Positions 16,047 through 24,925 of a stretch of 64,000 bases of DNA are shown piece after piece. Under the pieces are notes generated by a model. That model was not told the DNA's origin. It did no database searches and worked only from the letters and a program-made list of their open reading frames with translations. Location: the NCBI GenBank assembly GCA_023445445.1, contig JAEXLD010000117.1:1-64000 (forward strand), given 5' to 3'. A program made the translations under genes and the position numbers. The stretch comes from Bacillota bacterium. GTDB lineage: Bacteria > Bacillota > Clostridia > Clostridiales > Clostridiaceae. Position 1 is the first letter of the stretch, and every line of letters starts with the position of its first letter.

Positions 16047-17543
16047 TTACTCTTCTTCCCATTTTAATGATCTTTTAACTGCTTTTTTCCATCCATTATA
16101 GTATTGGTTAACCTTATCTGAATCTAGCTTTGGTTCAAATTCATCTGCCATATACCAGAACTTCTTAATTTCTTCTTTGTCCTTCCAAAAGCCTACTGCA
16201 AGTCCTGCTAAGTAAGCTGCTCCTAAAGCTGTAGTTTCTGATATTATAGGTCTTATTACCTTTGTTCTTAATATATCTGATTGGAATTGCATTAAGAATT
16301 TATTTCTACTTGCTCCTCCATCTACCTTTATTTCTTTTAGTTCAGTTCCTACATCTTCTTTCATAGCATCAATAAGATCCTTTGTTTGATATGCTATTGA
16401 TTCTAATGCAGCTCTAATTAAATGATTTCTATTTGCTCCCCTAGTTAAGCCTAAAATAGCACCTCTTGCATACATATCCCAATGGGGTGCCCCTAATCCT
16501 ACGAAAGCTGGAACTATATAAACCCCTCCATTGTCATTTACTTTTTGAGCAAAGTATTCAGTATCTGCAGAATCATTAACTAACTTCAATTCATCCCTAA
16601 GCCATTGAATTACTGCTCCACCAACAAAAACAGAGCCTTCTAAAGCATATTGAACCTTTCCATCTAAACCTATTGCTATAGTAGTTAAAAGTCCATTCTT
16701 ACTTTCAACCATTTCATCACCAGTATTCATTAGTAAGAAACAACCAGTGCCATAAGTGTTTTTAGCTTCGCCTTTTTCAAAACAAGTTTGTCCAAATAAG
16801 GCTGATTGTTGATCTCCTGCTATTCCAGCTATAGATACACTTACATCTATTTTACCTCCAAGATTAGTATATCCATAAACTTCTGATGAGTTTTTCACTT
16901 CTGGTAACATAGATTTTGGAATATTTAATTCTTCTAAAAGCTTATGATCCCATCTTAGTTCCTTTATATTGTAAAGCATTGTTCTAGAAGCATTTGTATA
17001 ATCTGTAACATGTACCTTACCATTTGTTAGCTTCCACACAAGCCATGTATCTACAGTTCCAAATAACAAGTCTCCTTTTTCTGCCTTTTCTCTTGCTCCC
17101 TCTACATTGTCTAATATCCACTTAATTTTAGTTCCTGAGAAATATGCATCAACAACTAAACCTGTATTTTCTTTTATATATGATTCCAAACCCTTAGCTT
17201 TTAAATTATCACATATTTCTGCAGTTCTTCTGCATTGCCAAACTATAGCATTATATACTGGAACTCCAGTATTTTTATCCCATACTATTGTAGTTTCTCT
17301 TTGATTAGTGATACCTATTGCTGCTACTTCATCTTGACTAATATTAGTTTTAGCTATAACCTCTTGAAGAACTCCATATTGAGTTGCCCAAATTTCTAAT
17401 GGATCATGTTCTACCCAACCTTCTTTAGGATATCTTTGAGTAAATTCCTTTTGACTTACCCCTAATATATTTTGTTCCTTATCAAATACTATTGCTCTTG
17501 AACTAGTAGTACCTTGATCTAGTGCTATAATATATTTTTTCAT
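16047..17543 (-). CDS. glpK: glycerol kinase
   Basis: A full-length 498-residue FGGY-family kinase that phosphorylates glycerol to sn-glycerol-3-phosphate with ATP. Visible marks are the N-terminal phosphate loop LDQGTTSSRAIVFD, GITNQRETTIVWD, the FGGY signature block (GLGAPHWDMYARGAILGLTRG) and the C-terminal DGGASRNKFLMQFQSDIL. HPr-dependent activation is usual in firmicutes (a histidine around residue 230); I did not confirm that residue. glpP lies immediately upstream with a terminator hairpin between, so expression likely depends on GlpP antitermination. No glpF facilitator or glpD lies in the window. Confidence 0.97.
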   Translation of the reverse strand: MKKYIIALDQGTTSSRAIVFDKEQNILGVSQKEFTQRYPKEGWVEHDPLEIWATQYGVLQEVIAKTNISQDEVAAIGITNQRETTIVWDKNTGVPVYNAIVWQCRRTAEICDNLKAKGLESYIKENTGLVVDAYFSGTKIKWILDNVEGAREKAEKGDLLFGTVDTWLVWKLTNGKVHVTDYTNASRTMLYNIKELRWDHKLLEELNIPKSMLPEVKNSSEVYGYTNLGGKIDVSVSIAGIAGDQQSALFGQTCFEKGEAKNTYGTGCFLLMNTGDEMVESKNGLLTTIAIGLDGKVQYALEGSVFVGGAVIQWLRDELKLVNDSADTEYFAQKVNDNGGVYIVPAFVGLGAPHWDMYARGAILGLTRGANRNHLIRAALESIAYQTKDLIDAMKEDVGTELKEIKVDGGASRNKFLMQFQSDILRTKVIRPIISETTALGAAYLAGLAVGFWKDKEEIKKFWYMADEFEPKLDSDKVNQYYNGWKKAVKRSLKWEEE

Positions 17544-17600
17544 ATATATTCACTCCCTTATCTATAATAAATATAAATCTTAAAAATCTACTATTTTAAA

Positions 17601-17648
17601 AATAAAAAACTACATAAAACTGCATAACAGCTTTATGTAGTTTTATTT
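17601..17648 (-). terminator. leader terminator between glpP and glpK (likely GlpP target)
   Basis: On the minus strand AAAACTACATAAA (17644-17632) pairs with TTTATGTAGTTTTT (17618-17605), followed by a T-rich run. It lies 12 bases after the glpP stop and about 60 bases before glpK, the position of the conditional terminator in the Bacillus glpP-glpFK arrangement. Glycerol-3-phosphate-bound GlpP would allow readthrough. Confidence 0.75.
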
Positions 17649-17659
17649 TTTAACATTTT

Positions 17660-18220
17660 CTACATATACCAAATATCTTTTTTTGTTGTAGATATACATG
17701 TTGCTCCACTTTTTAAAGTTTCTACTACATCTGCTTTTTCAGAAATTAACCCTCCTGCTATTAAAGGTTTATCTAATTTTGATGAAATTTCTGTAATTAT
17801 TTTAAACAGTAATCCTGGAAGAATTTCTACTGCATCACATTCTTTTACTAAATGTTTTTTCATATTTTCCTTAGATAAACTATCTATCATAAAAAATCTT
17901 TGAATACCTATAAATCCAAGTTTTTTTGCACTTCTTAATAACTGTGGCTTTGTACTTATAATTCCCTTAAAGCTTGTATTTTCTTTTATGAACTTCAATG
18001 CATATTCATTACTAGAAAGTCCTTCTACCAAATCCACATGTATAATACCTATTTTTTCACTACTTGATATCATATCACTTATTGACTTCATGTTAAGTAT
18101 ATTACCAAATAAAACGAATATAACTCTTAGGTCACTTTTCAATGCAACTTCAAGATCCTTTTCATCTTTTACAGCAGCTACAATAGGATTTTCTTCTAAT
18201 ATATCTCTAAAACTACTCAT
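17660..18220 (-). CDS. glpP: glycerol-3-phosphate responsive antiterminator
   Basis: A 187-residue TIM-barrel-like RNA-binding regulator. Diagnostic segments are NPIVAAVKDEKDLE at the start, VIFVLFGNI, IHVDLVEGLS, GIISTKPQLL, and LIAGGLISEKADVVETLKSGATCISTT at the end, all characteristic of GlpP. It senses glycerol-3-phosphate and prevents termination ahead of glp genes. The start is taken at ATG 18220, eight bases after GGATAGGA; the open frame reaches further back to 18283 but without a site. Adjacent glpK and the hairpin between them support the assignment. Confidence 0.92.
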   Translation of the reverse strand: MSSFRDILEENPIVAAVKDEKDLEVALKSDLRVIFVLFGNILNMKSISDMISSSEKIGIIHVDLVEGLSSNEYALKFIKENTSFKGIISTKPQLLRSAKKLGFIGIQRFFMIDSLSKENMKKHLVKECDAVEILPGLLFKIITEISSKLDKPLIAGGLISEKADVVETLKSGATCISTTKKDIWYM

Positions 18221-18329
18221 TTTAATTCCTATCCTTACACCATCTTTTTTGTAACCATTTACAATATAATACAAGTTTATCATTTACATTTATAAACTGT
18301 CAATTGCATCTATAGTTATTTTCCCTTTA

Positions 18330-18415
18330 CTGTGAAAATGAAGATATACCACCTACCCCTCTTCTTTGGGCTGCTGGGATTCCTATATTGGTAGAAATAA
18401 TCCTTAGGCATTACA
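18330..18415. other. unusually GC-rich intergenic patch, possible gene remnant
   Basis: The block around 18345-18405 is close to balanced in GC, against about 25-30 percent in its surroundings. Both strands give short open stretches that read like membrane protein (for example PPTPLLWAAGIPILVEIILR on the plus strand), but neither has a start with a ribosome site. It may be the tail of a lost gene. Confidence 0.25.
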
Positions 18416-18417
18416 TA

Positions 18418-18454
18418 AAAAAAGATGTATTAAATTTAATTTTAATACATCTTC
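18418..18454 (-). terminator. terminator after the amino-acid ABC operon
   Basis: AAGATGTATTAAA and TTTAATACATCTT pair around a short AT loop; on the minus strand seven T residues follow. Confidence 0.85.
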
Positions 18455-18463
18455 TTATAAATC

Positions 18464-19186
18464 TTATAAAACCTTAGATAAGAAATCTTGTGTTCTTGGG
18501 TTCTTAGGATTATCAAATACTTCCTCTGGAGTTCCTTGTTCTACAATTTTTCCTTCATCCATAAATAAAATCCTATCACCAACTTCTCTAGCAAATCCCA
18601 TTTCGTGAGTTACAACTACCATAGTCATACCTTCTTTTGCAAGATCCTTCATAACATTTAGAACTTCACCAACCATCTCTGGGTCTAATGCTGATGTTGG
18701 TTCATCAAATAATATGACTTCTGGTTCCATAGCTAAAGCTCTTGCTATTGCTATTCTTTGCTTTTGTCCTCCTGATAATGATGATGGATAAGCCTCTTCC
18801 TTATCTAATAAACCTACCTTCTTTAATAAATCCTTTGCTGTTTTTACTGCTTCATTTTTTGATTTATTTTTTACATTAATAGGGGCAATAGTTAAGTTTT
18901 CTAAAACAGTTTTGTGAGGGAATAAGTTGAATTGTTGAAATACCATTCCCATCTTTTCTCTTATTTCATTTATGTTAGTATTTTTATCTGTTATATTCTT
19001 ACCTTCAAAAATAATTTCTCCCTCAGTAGGAACTTCTAATAAGTTTAAACATCTTAAAAAAGTACTTTTCCCAGATCCTGAAGGTCCAATAACTACCACC
19101 ACTTCACCTTGGTTAATAGTTTCATTTATACCTTTTAAAACTTCATTTTCTCCAAAAGATTTGTGTAAATTATTAACGTTGATCAC
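18464..19186 (-). CDS. glnQ-like: polar amino-acid ABC transporter, ATP-binding protein
   Basis: A 240-residue ATPase of the GlnQ/HisP class. Walker A GPSGSGKST (residues 34-42), Q-loop MVFQQFNLFPHKTVLEN, signature SLSGGQKQRIAIA, Walker B VILFDEPTSALDPE and the switch histidine in VVVTHEMGFA are all intact. It powers uptake of a polar amino acid, together with the permease and binding protein encoded just upstream. The start is a GTG at 19186 with GAAGG upstream. It overlaps the permease gene by 14 bases, implying translational coupling. Confidence 0.95.
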   Translation of the reverse strand: MINVNNLHKSFGENEVLKGINETINQGEVVVVIGPSGSGKSTFLRCLNLLEVPTEGEIIFEGKNITDKNTNINEIREKMGMVFQQFNLFPHKTVLENLTIAPINVKNKSKNEAVKTAKDLLKKVGLLDKEEAYPSSLSGGQKQRIAIARALAMEPEVILFDEPTSALDPEMVGEVLNVMKDLAKEGMTMVVVTHEMGFAREVGDRILFMDEGKIVEQGTPEEVFDNPKNPRTQDFLSKVL

Positions 19187-19853
19187 CGGCCTTCATTCTC
19201 CTTTCTATATAATTCATTAATCTACCTAATGTAAATGTAATAATAAAATAAAATGCTGCTGCAACTATTAGTGGCTCAAAACCTCTAAAGGTATTACCTC
19301 TAATAACCTTAGCTGCATACATTATTTCTCCAACTCCAATTACAGATGCCATTGAAGATTCCTTAATTACAGTAACAAATTCATTACCTATTGCAGGTAA
19401 AATATTGCTAATTGCTTGTGGCATTACAATAAGCTTCATGGCCATAAATTGGCTCATACCTAAACTTCTTGCTGCTTCATATTGGCCCTTATCTACAGCA
19501 TCTATACCAGCTCTTATTATTTCAGATACATAAGCAGCTGAATTTAAAGAAACAGCTATAATACCTGCTGGTAATGGTGCCATATTTATTCCTAATAATT
19601 CATCAAAGGCATAATATACTATCATAATTTGAAGAAGCATTGGTGTTCCTCTAATTATTTCAATATAAGCAGTTGCAATTGCCTTTAGTGGATTGATTTT
19701 TAATATTGTAAATTTCGATCTTTTCATAAAGGTTAAAATAGAGCCAAGAACTACACCGCACAAAACACTTATTGCTGATATAATTAATGTCCAATTAACG
19801 CCATCAAAGAAATATGGCATATATTCAGATAAAAAACTAAAATCTAATGTCAA
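19173..19853 (-). CDS. glnP-like: polar amino-acid ABC transporter, permease
   Basis: A 226-residue HisM/GlnP-type permease with about five membrane helices. The family blocks YIEIIRGTPMLLQIMIVYYA and SAAYVSEIIRAGIDAVDKGQYEAARSLGMS (the EAA loop contacting the ATPase) are clear. It starts with TTG at 19853, preceded by AGGGGTG. A repeat copy lies in the 100-base gap between the binding-protein gene and this one, which may lower downstream expression relative to the binding protein. Confidence 0.94.
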   Translation of the reverse strand: MTLDFSFLSEYMPYFFDGVNWTLIISAISVLCGVVLGSILTFMKRSKFTILKINPLKAIATAYIEIIRGTPMLLQIMIVYYAFDELLGINMAPLPAGIIAVSLNSAAYVSEIIRAGIDAVDKGQYEAARSLGMSQFMAMKLIVMPQAISNILPAIGNEFVTVIKESSMASVIGVGEIMYAAKVIRGNTFRGFEPLIVAAAFYFIITFTLGRLMNYIERRMKAGDQR

Positions 19854-19882
19854 AGCTTACACCCCTTATCTATATTTTTCAC

Positions 19883-19937
19883 AAATGAAAAAATGAATAA
19901 CTAGAGGATAACTCCTCCAATTACTTCATTTTTTATT
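19883..19937. repeat. short degenerate copy of the interspersed repeat
   Basis: AAATGAAAAAATGAATAACT at the left is complementary to the AATTACTTCATTTTTTATT at the right, with an AGAGGATAACTCCTCC centre that forms a small hairpin. It lies inside the ABC operon. Confidence 0.5.
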
Positions 19938-19953
19938 ATCATAGCTTTATTTG

Positions 19954-20781
19954 TTAATTTTGAACTTGTTTTTCAGCTAATGCATTAGCATCTATAATAA
20001 ATCCATCTAATAAATTTTCATCTTTAATTCTCTTAATTGTACCATTAACTGAATCTAATAATTCTTTTTCATTCTTCTTTAATCCTATAGCAGAACCGCC
20101 TTCAGTATCCTTAACACTTTCTTCCCCAACTACTAATTCTGGATTATTCTTAACTATCATTTCAGCAACTGGTAATTCTACTACTAAAGCTTCAATTTTT
20201 CCTGATTTTAAGCTTAATACTAAATCATTAACATTTGATAATAATTGAATATCAGCTTCTGGGATATTATCTTTAGCTATATCTGCTTGAATTGCACCCA
20301 TTTGAGCTCCAACCTTTTGTCCTTTTAGATCTTCAAAAGTCTTATACTTGTCCTTATTCTCAGCTTTAACTAAAAATCCATGTTCTGCAATATAGTAAAT
20401 ATCTGAAAAGTCTATAGCTTTCTTTCTTTCCTCAGTAGGAGTCATACCTGATATAACTAAATCTATCTTACCTGATGGTACACCTGCTACTAATGAATCA
20501 AAATCCATATCTTGAATTTCTAATTCAACTCCCATATCCTTAGCTATTTCTTTAGCGATACTAATATCAAATCCTACTATTTCATCTTTTCCATCAGCAT
20601 TAATTATATGAAACTCATATGGAGCATAATCTGCACTTAAGCCTACAATTAACTTTCCTTTTGATTTTATTTCAGAAAGCTTGTCTCCTTCATTAGCTTT
20701 CTTTCCACAACTAATTAATCCTATGCTCATTACTCCAATAGTAGCTATTGCAAATATCTTTTTTAACATTCCTTTTTTCAT
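19954..20781 (-). CDS. amino-acid ABC transporter substrate-binding lipoprotein
   Basis: A 275-residue solute-binding protein. A type II signal peptide ends in the lipobox LISC with Cys25 as the lipidated residue. GKLIVGLSADYAPYEF, GFDISIAKEIAKDMG and DLVISGMTPTEERKKAIDFS are the conserved blocks of cluster-F (SBP_bac_3) receptors for polar amino acids. It delivers ligand to the adjacent GlnP/GlnQ pair. The ATG at 20781 has an AGGGGG site. Ligand identity (glutamine, cystine, arginine or other) cannot be read from the sequence. Confidence 0.95.
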   Translation of the reverse strand: MKKGMLKKIFAIATIGVMSIGLISCGKKANEGDKLSEIKSKGKLIVGLSADYAPYEFHIINADGKDEIVGFDISIAKEIAKDMGVELEIQDMDFDSLVAGVPSGKIDLVISGMTPTEERKKAIDFSDIYYIAEHGFLVKAENKDKYKTFEDLKGQKVGAQMGAIQADIAKDNIPEADIQLLSNVNDLVLSLKSGKIEALVVELPVAEMIVKNNPELVVGEESVKDTEGGSAIGLKKNEKELLDSVNGTIKRIKDENLLDGFIIDANALAEKQVQN

Positions 20782-21169
20782 ATCTAAACCCCCTAATTAT
20801 TAACTTCCTATCTTCTATTTTTACGATAGCATAATTATACACCTACTTTTTATTTTTATGCAATACCTTTTTATTAATTTTTTATAAAATTTTTATAATT
20901 TTTTTATAATTATAATTTTTCATGATATTCATTATAAAAACCCTATATATTTTAATAGAAATATCCTGTTTTATATAAGATAAGTCGAATTTTATTATTC
21001 ACAATTTAAAATATTTATACATAATTTTTAATTCTAATTGAAAATTTATACATAAAATAAAGTTGTCAGATTGTATTTATATTAAATTATTTATACAGTT
21101 CCATTTTTCTAATGCACACATATATTGTTATAGGAACGCTATTGCAGCAATAATTAGGAGTGATATTTT
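20782..21169. other. 388-base divergent intergenic region
   Basis: Very AT-rich gap between the leftward ABC operon and the rightward ATPase gene. It must hold both promoters. I found no riboswitch, T-box or strong dyad in it. Confidence 0.5.
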
Positions 21170-22252
21170 TTGACTTATAACAAAGAAAGGCATATTTTTC
21201 TAGGAGGTAATACTTATAAAGGCTTTCATTCTTTTTTTAACTATATAATTAATAAAGAAGATGCTAATAGAATTTTTTGTATTAAGGGGGGCCCAGGAAC
21301 AGGAAAATCTTATTTAATGAAAAAGGTAGCTACTTTCTTTCTTGATAATGGATATACGGTAGAGTATAATCATTGTTCTTCTGATGAGAAATCTCTAGAT
21401 GGAATTGTAATACCTGAATTAAAAATTGCCATGCTAGACGGCACTGCTCCACATATGGTGGATCCAATATATCCTGGTGCTATTGATGAAATAATTAATA
21501 TGGGAATTGCCCTAGATAATGAAGCTCTTTCTTTTAATAAAAAAGAATTAATTGATTTATATAAAGAAATAAGCAACAATTTTCAAAGAGCTTACAAATT
21601 TCTTTCTGCTGCTAAACCTATCCACGATGATTGGAGTAGATTAAATTCTGAGGCTCTAGGCTATAGTAAAGTAATTACTATAGCTGATAGCCTTAAGGAA
21701 GAAGTTTTTAATAAGCAAAAATCTGGCTTTGGTGATGAAAGACATATATTTGCAACGGCATTTACACCTAATGGAATAATTACCTTTACAGAAGAGTTAG
21801 TTGCTATATTTAAACACAAATTCATTTTAAAGGGAGGTCCTGGCTTCAGTAAGACTAAAATCCTTATAGAATTAGGAAAGCTTGCTCAAAAGAAGGGCTA
21901 CTTCGTAGAATATCTCCATGATCCATTTAATCCTGAAAGAATTGAGCATATTTTGATTCCTGAAATATCAGTTTCAATAGTTACTGAGAATGAAATCAGT
22001 AAATGCTCTTTTAATGGAAAAACTTATAATATTGAAGACTTTTGTAATTATTCTATTTTAAAAAAGAATGAAGAAGAAATAGAATGCGATAAGTATATTT
22101 TTAATGAATTAACTGATAAAGCATTAAAATTAATATCTAATGCTCATACAATTCATGATGAGTTAGAAGCTTATTATATAAAAGCCTTAAATTTTGATGT
22201 ATTAAATGGTATTTATAATGACACAATTAACAAGCTTAAAAAATATATTTAA
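21170..22252 (+). CDS. two-P-loop ATPase of unknown function (PRK06851-like)
   Basis: A 360-residue protein made of two related halves. The first carries an intact Walker A, KGGPGTGKS (residues 39-47); the second repeats the context with KGGPGFSKT (221-229), in which the glycine before lysine has become serine, so the second site is probably weak or non-catalytic. Both halves also share an AH/AKPIHDD/E motif (residues 147-154 and near the C-terminus, AHTIHDELE). Proteins like this are common in clostridia and bacilli; their role is not established. The TTG start at 21170 follows AGGAG by nine bases. Confidence 0.75.
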   Translation: MTYNKERHIFLGGNTYKGFHSFFNYIINKEDANRIFCIKGGPGTGKSYLMKKVATFFLDNGYTVEYNHCSSDEKSLDGIVIPELKIAMLDGTAPHMVDPIYPGAIDEIINMGIALDNEALSFNKKELIDLYKEISNNFQRAYKFLSAAKPIHDDWSRLNSEALGYSKVITIADSLKEEVFNKQKSGFGDERHIFATAFTPNGIITFTEELVAIFKHKFILKGGPGFSKTKILIELGKLAQKKGYFVEYLHDPFNPERIEHILIPEISVSIVTENEISKCSFNGKTYNIEDFCNYSILKKNEEEIECDKYIFNELTDKALKLISNAHTIHDELEAYYIKALNFDVLNGIYNDTINKLKKYI

Positions 22253-22311
22253 TGTATAGAATCAAATCTTTCTTAATACTCCTTAATAAGTGCTGTGGCA
22301 CAATATAGTAA

Positions 22312-22333
22312 AGAGGCTGCCTAGGCAGCCTCT
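22312..22333. terminator. perfect 10-bp palindromic hairpin between convergent genes
   Basis: AGAGGCTGCC, TA, GGCAGCCTCT. A T-poor tail makes its strength uncertain, but it lies between convergent genes where a bidirectional terminator is expected. Confidence 0.55.
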
Positions 22334-22368
22334 AATTAAGAATTTAAAATGTGAAATCACTTTATTTG

Positions 22369-22656
22369 TTATTTAACTAAGTTTATTATGAATAATAAAG
22401 AAATAATGGACATAGCTATACATAGTATTGAATAGATATATCTTTCTCTTCCAAAACTATTTAATAGAAATCTAAATCCCCATAATGCCATAGTTACACA
22501 TATTCCTATTTGTAATGGGAAGTATGAATTAAATATAGGCATAATATTCATGAAATGATATGTTGTTAAAAAAGTAAGTATAATAATTACACTAGTTAAA
22601 ATTGCTGCTATAGTGCATATAAGTGTAAATAAATCCTTAATATTAAACTTCTTCAT
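22369..22656 (-). CDS. small membrane protein downstream of ligA
   Basis: A 95-residue protein with three hydrophobic helices (about residues 11-33, 42-62 and 72-92). No family recognised. The start is six bases after the ligA stop and carries AGGAG about ten bases upstream, so it is probably the last gene of the pcrA-ligA transcript. Nothing links it functionally to DNA ligation; it may simply ride on the operon. Confidence 0.65.
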   Translation of the reverse strand: MKKFNIKDLFTLICTIAAILTSVIIILTFLTTYHFMNIMPIFNSYFPLQIGICVTMALWGFRFLLNSFGRERYIYSILCIAMSIISLLFIINLVK

Positions 22657-22662
22657 TCCCCT

Positions 22663-24654
22663 CTACTCCTTTATTAAATCTTCAAACTCCTCTTCATTTA
22701 AAACATTAACTCCAAGGTCAATAGCTTTTGTAAGTTTAGAGCCTGCCTCTTCTCCAGCTATTACATAGTCAGTTTTCTTGCTAACACTACCTGCTACCTT
22801 AGCTCCTAAAAGCTCTAATTTAGCTTTTATTTCTCCTCTTGAGTAATTCTTTAAAGTACCAGTAACTACTACAGTTTTTCCTTCAAAAGGACTTGCAATT
22901 ATTTCTTTTTCTTTAAATATTGGATTTACTCCAAGTTCTACAAGTTCATTAATAGTATTTATGGCTTTTTCTTCTTTAAAGAATTCCATTACACCTCTAG
23001 CTACTATATCTCCAACATCTTGAACTGATACTAGCTCTTCAAAACTTGCATTTTTTAAACCCTCTATTGATTTAAACTTATTAACTAAATCTTTAGCAGT
23101 TTTAACTCCTACATTAGGAATTCCTAAGGCATATATAAATCTATATAATTCACAATCCTTACTTTTTTCAACTGCATTTAAAAGATTATCTGCCTTCTTT
23201 GGTCCAAACTTATCTAATTGTAATAATTCTTCCTTATTAAGCTTATATAAATCTGCTATAGATTTAATATCTAGCTTTTCAAATAATTGTTCAGCAGTTT
23301 TTTCAGAAAATCCTTCAATATTCATGGCATCCCTAGATGCAAAATGAACTATGCTCTTTACCATTTGTGGTTTGCAGGATAATGTATTTTCACAGAAATA
23401 ATGAACTCCATTTTGTACTAAATGTGCTCCACAAGCTGGGCAAGTTTCAGGAACATTTATTTCTTCTGTTCCCTCTAGCGAAGAATCTACTACTCCCATA
23501 ATCTCTGGAATAACATCATTAGATCTTCTTACAAATACCTCTGCACCAATTCTAACGCCTTTTCTTCTAATATCATCTATATTATTTAAAGTAGCTCTTC
23601 TAACAGTTACACCTGCAAGATCAATTGGTTCTAATATAGCAGTTGGTCCAACTCTACCACTTCTTCCAACATTCCATTCAACATCTAATAGCTTTGTTGT
23701 AGCTTCTTGAGCTTCAAATTTATATGCTATTGCCCACTTAGGGAATTTAACTGTATATCCTAAAAGCTCTCTAGTTCTCATATCATCAATGGCTATAACT
23801 ATTCCATCAATATCATAATTTAAATCAAATCTTATACTTCTAATATACTCAATTTCCTTTTCTATTTCCTCTATAGATGTACAATATCTAACATAGTCAT
23901 CCATTGGAAAACCCTTTTCCTTTATAAACTTTAGCATTTCCTCATAAGTCTTAAAAGGTACTCCTTCTTTATATCCTACATCATAGAAAAAAGCAGATAA
24001 ATTTCTCTTTGCAGTTTCCTTTAAATTTAGATTTCTTAAAGCTCCAGCTGCACCATTTCTTAAATTCTTAAGAGGAACAGTTGCAGTTTTATTATAATTT
24101 TCAAAGGCTTCAGTAGTCATTATAGCCTCACCATGAATTTCAAATAAATCACTATTATCTATTCTTAAAGGAATAGATTTTATAGTTTTAACCTGTGCTG
24201 ATACCTCTTCACCAACTTCTCCATTACCTCTTGTCGCTGCAGAAGATAATATTCCATTTTCATCATAAGTTAAATTAACTGTTAAGCCATCAAACTTTTT
24301 AGTTAGAACATACCTTGGTGCTGGTAAATTCTCTCCCCTAAGATTCATCTCACTAATAAACTTAAGATTTCTATTATGCCAAGCCTTTAATTCATCAACA
24401 CTTTGAGCCTTATCCAAACTCCAAAGTCTAGCTCTATGAGGATACTTAACAAAACCGTCTAAAATCCTATCCCCAACCCTAACTGTAGGAGAATAAGGAA
24501 GAACATAATTAATTTCCTCTTCTAAAGTCTTAAGCTCATAATACTTCTCATCATACTCCTTATCAGTAACAGAAGGATTATCCAAAGCATAGTATTCATA
24601 AGCATATCTATTTAATTCATCAACTAATTCTTCAATTCTTTTCTTTTTATCCAA
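22663..24654 (-). CDS. ligA: NAD-dependent DNA ligase
   Basis: A 663-residue ligase, normal length. Order of domains: NMN-binding Ia (DNPSVTDKEYDEKYYEL), adenylation domain with nucleophile Lys120 in TKKFDG, OB fold, Cys4 zinc finger (CPACG...CENTLSC), helix-hairpin-helix repeats and a C-terminal BRCT domain beginning FEGKTVVVTGTL. It seals nicks in replication and repair using NAD. It lies downstream of pcrA on the same strand, the usual firmicute order, but 271 bases of repeat sequence separate the two. Confidence 0.97.
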   Translation of the reverse strand: MDKKKRIEELVDELNRYAYEYYALDNPSVTDKEYDEKYYELKTLEEEINYVLPYSPTVRVGDRILDGFVKYPHRARLWSLDKAQSVDELKAWHNRNLKFISEMNLRGENLPAPRYVLTKKFDGLTVNLTYDENGILSSAATRGNGEVGEEVSAQVKTIKSIPLRIDNSDLFEIHGEAIMTTEAFENYNKTATVPLKNLRNGAAGALRNLNLKETAKRNLSAFFYDVGYKEGVPFKTYEEMLKFIKEKGFPMDDYVRYCTSIEEIEKEIEYIRSIRFDLNYDIDGIVIAIDDMRTRELLGYTVKFPKWAIAYKFEAQEATTKLLDVEWNVGRSGRVGPTAILEPIDLAGVTVRRATLNNIDDIRRKGVRIGAEVFVRRSNDVIPEIMGVVDSSLEGTEEINVPETCPACGAHLVQNGVHYFCENTLSCKPQMVKSIVHFASRDAMNIEGFSEKTAEQLFEKLDIKSIADLYKLNKEELLQLDKFGPKKADNLLNAVEKSKDCELYRFIYALGIPNVGVKTAKDLVNKFKSIEGLKNASFEELVSVQDVGDIVARGVMEFFKEEKAINTINELVELGVNPIFKEKEIIASPFEGKTVVVTGTLKNYSRGEIKAKLELLGAKVAGSVSKKTDYVIAGEEAGSKLTKAIDLGVNVLNEEEFEDLIKE

Positions 24655-24690
24655 ATAAAAACACCCTTTCTAAAAGTTGCTATGCAACTT

Positions 24691-24924
24691 TTAAATGTAA
24701 AATGTAGAATGTAAAATGTAAAATTATTGATGTAATTTGTTCCAAATTACTAAATTAAAATTTATTTATAGCTGTTTACAACAGCTCTAAATATTAATGT
24801 AAAATGTAGAATGTAGAATATAAAATTGTTGAAATAATTCAGCTAGGCTGAATTAAGAAAATCTCTAAATTCCGAAGGAATTTATTCATTAATTCTTCAT
24901 TCTACATTCTTAATTCTACATTCT
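24691..24924. repeat. interspersed palindromic repeat, composite copy E
   Basis: A first left arm (24691-24725: ATGTAAA/ATGTAGAATGTAAA words) leads to an inner GTAATTTG/CAAATTAC hairpin (24732-24750). A GCTGT...ACAGC hairpin (24771-24785) and a second left arm (24795-24826) follow, then inner hairpins TTCAGC/GCTGAA (24838-24852) and AAATTCC/GGAATTT (24866-24882). One right arm (24886-24924) ends it. The two left arms and single right arm suggest one copy inserted in or beside another. Its right end abuts the last codons of pcrA. Confidence 0.7.
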
Positions 24925-24925
24925 G

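Noticed and set aside
20782..21169. T-box, lysine or cystine riboswitch upstream of the amino-acid ABC operon
   Set aside because: No T-box sequence, no conserved aptamer core and no leader terminator found; the region is plain AT-rich sequence.
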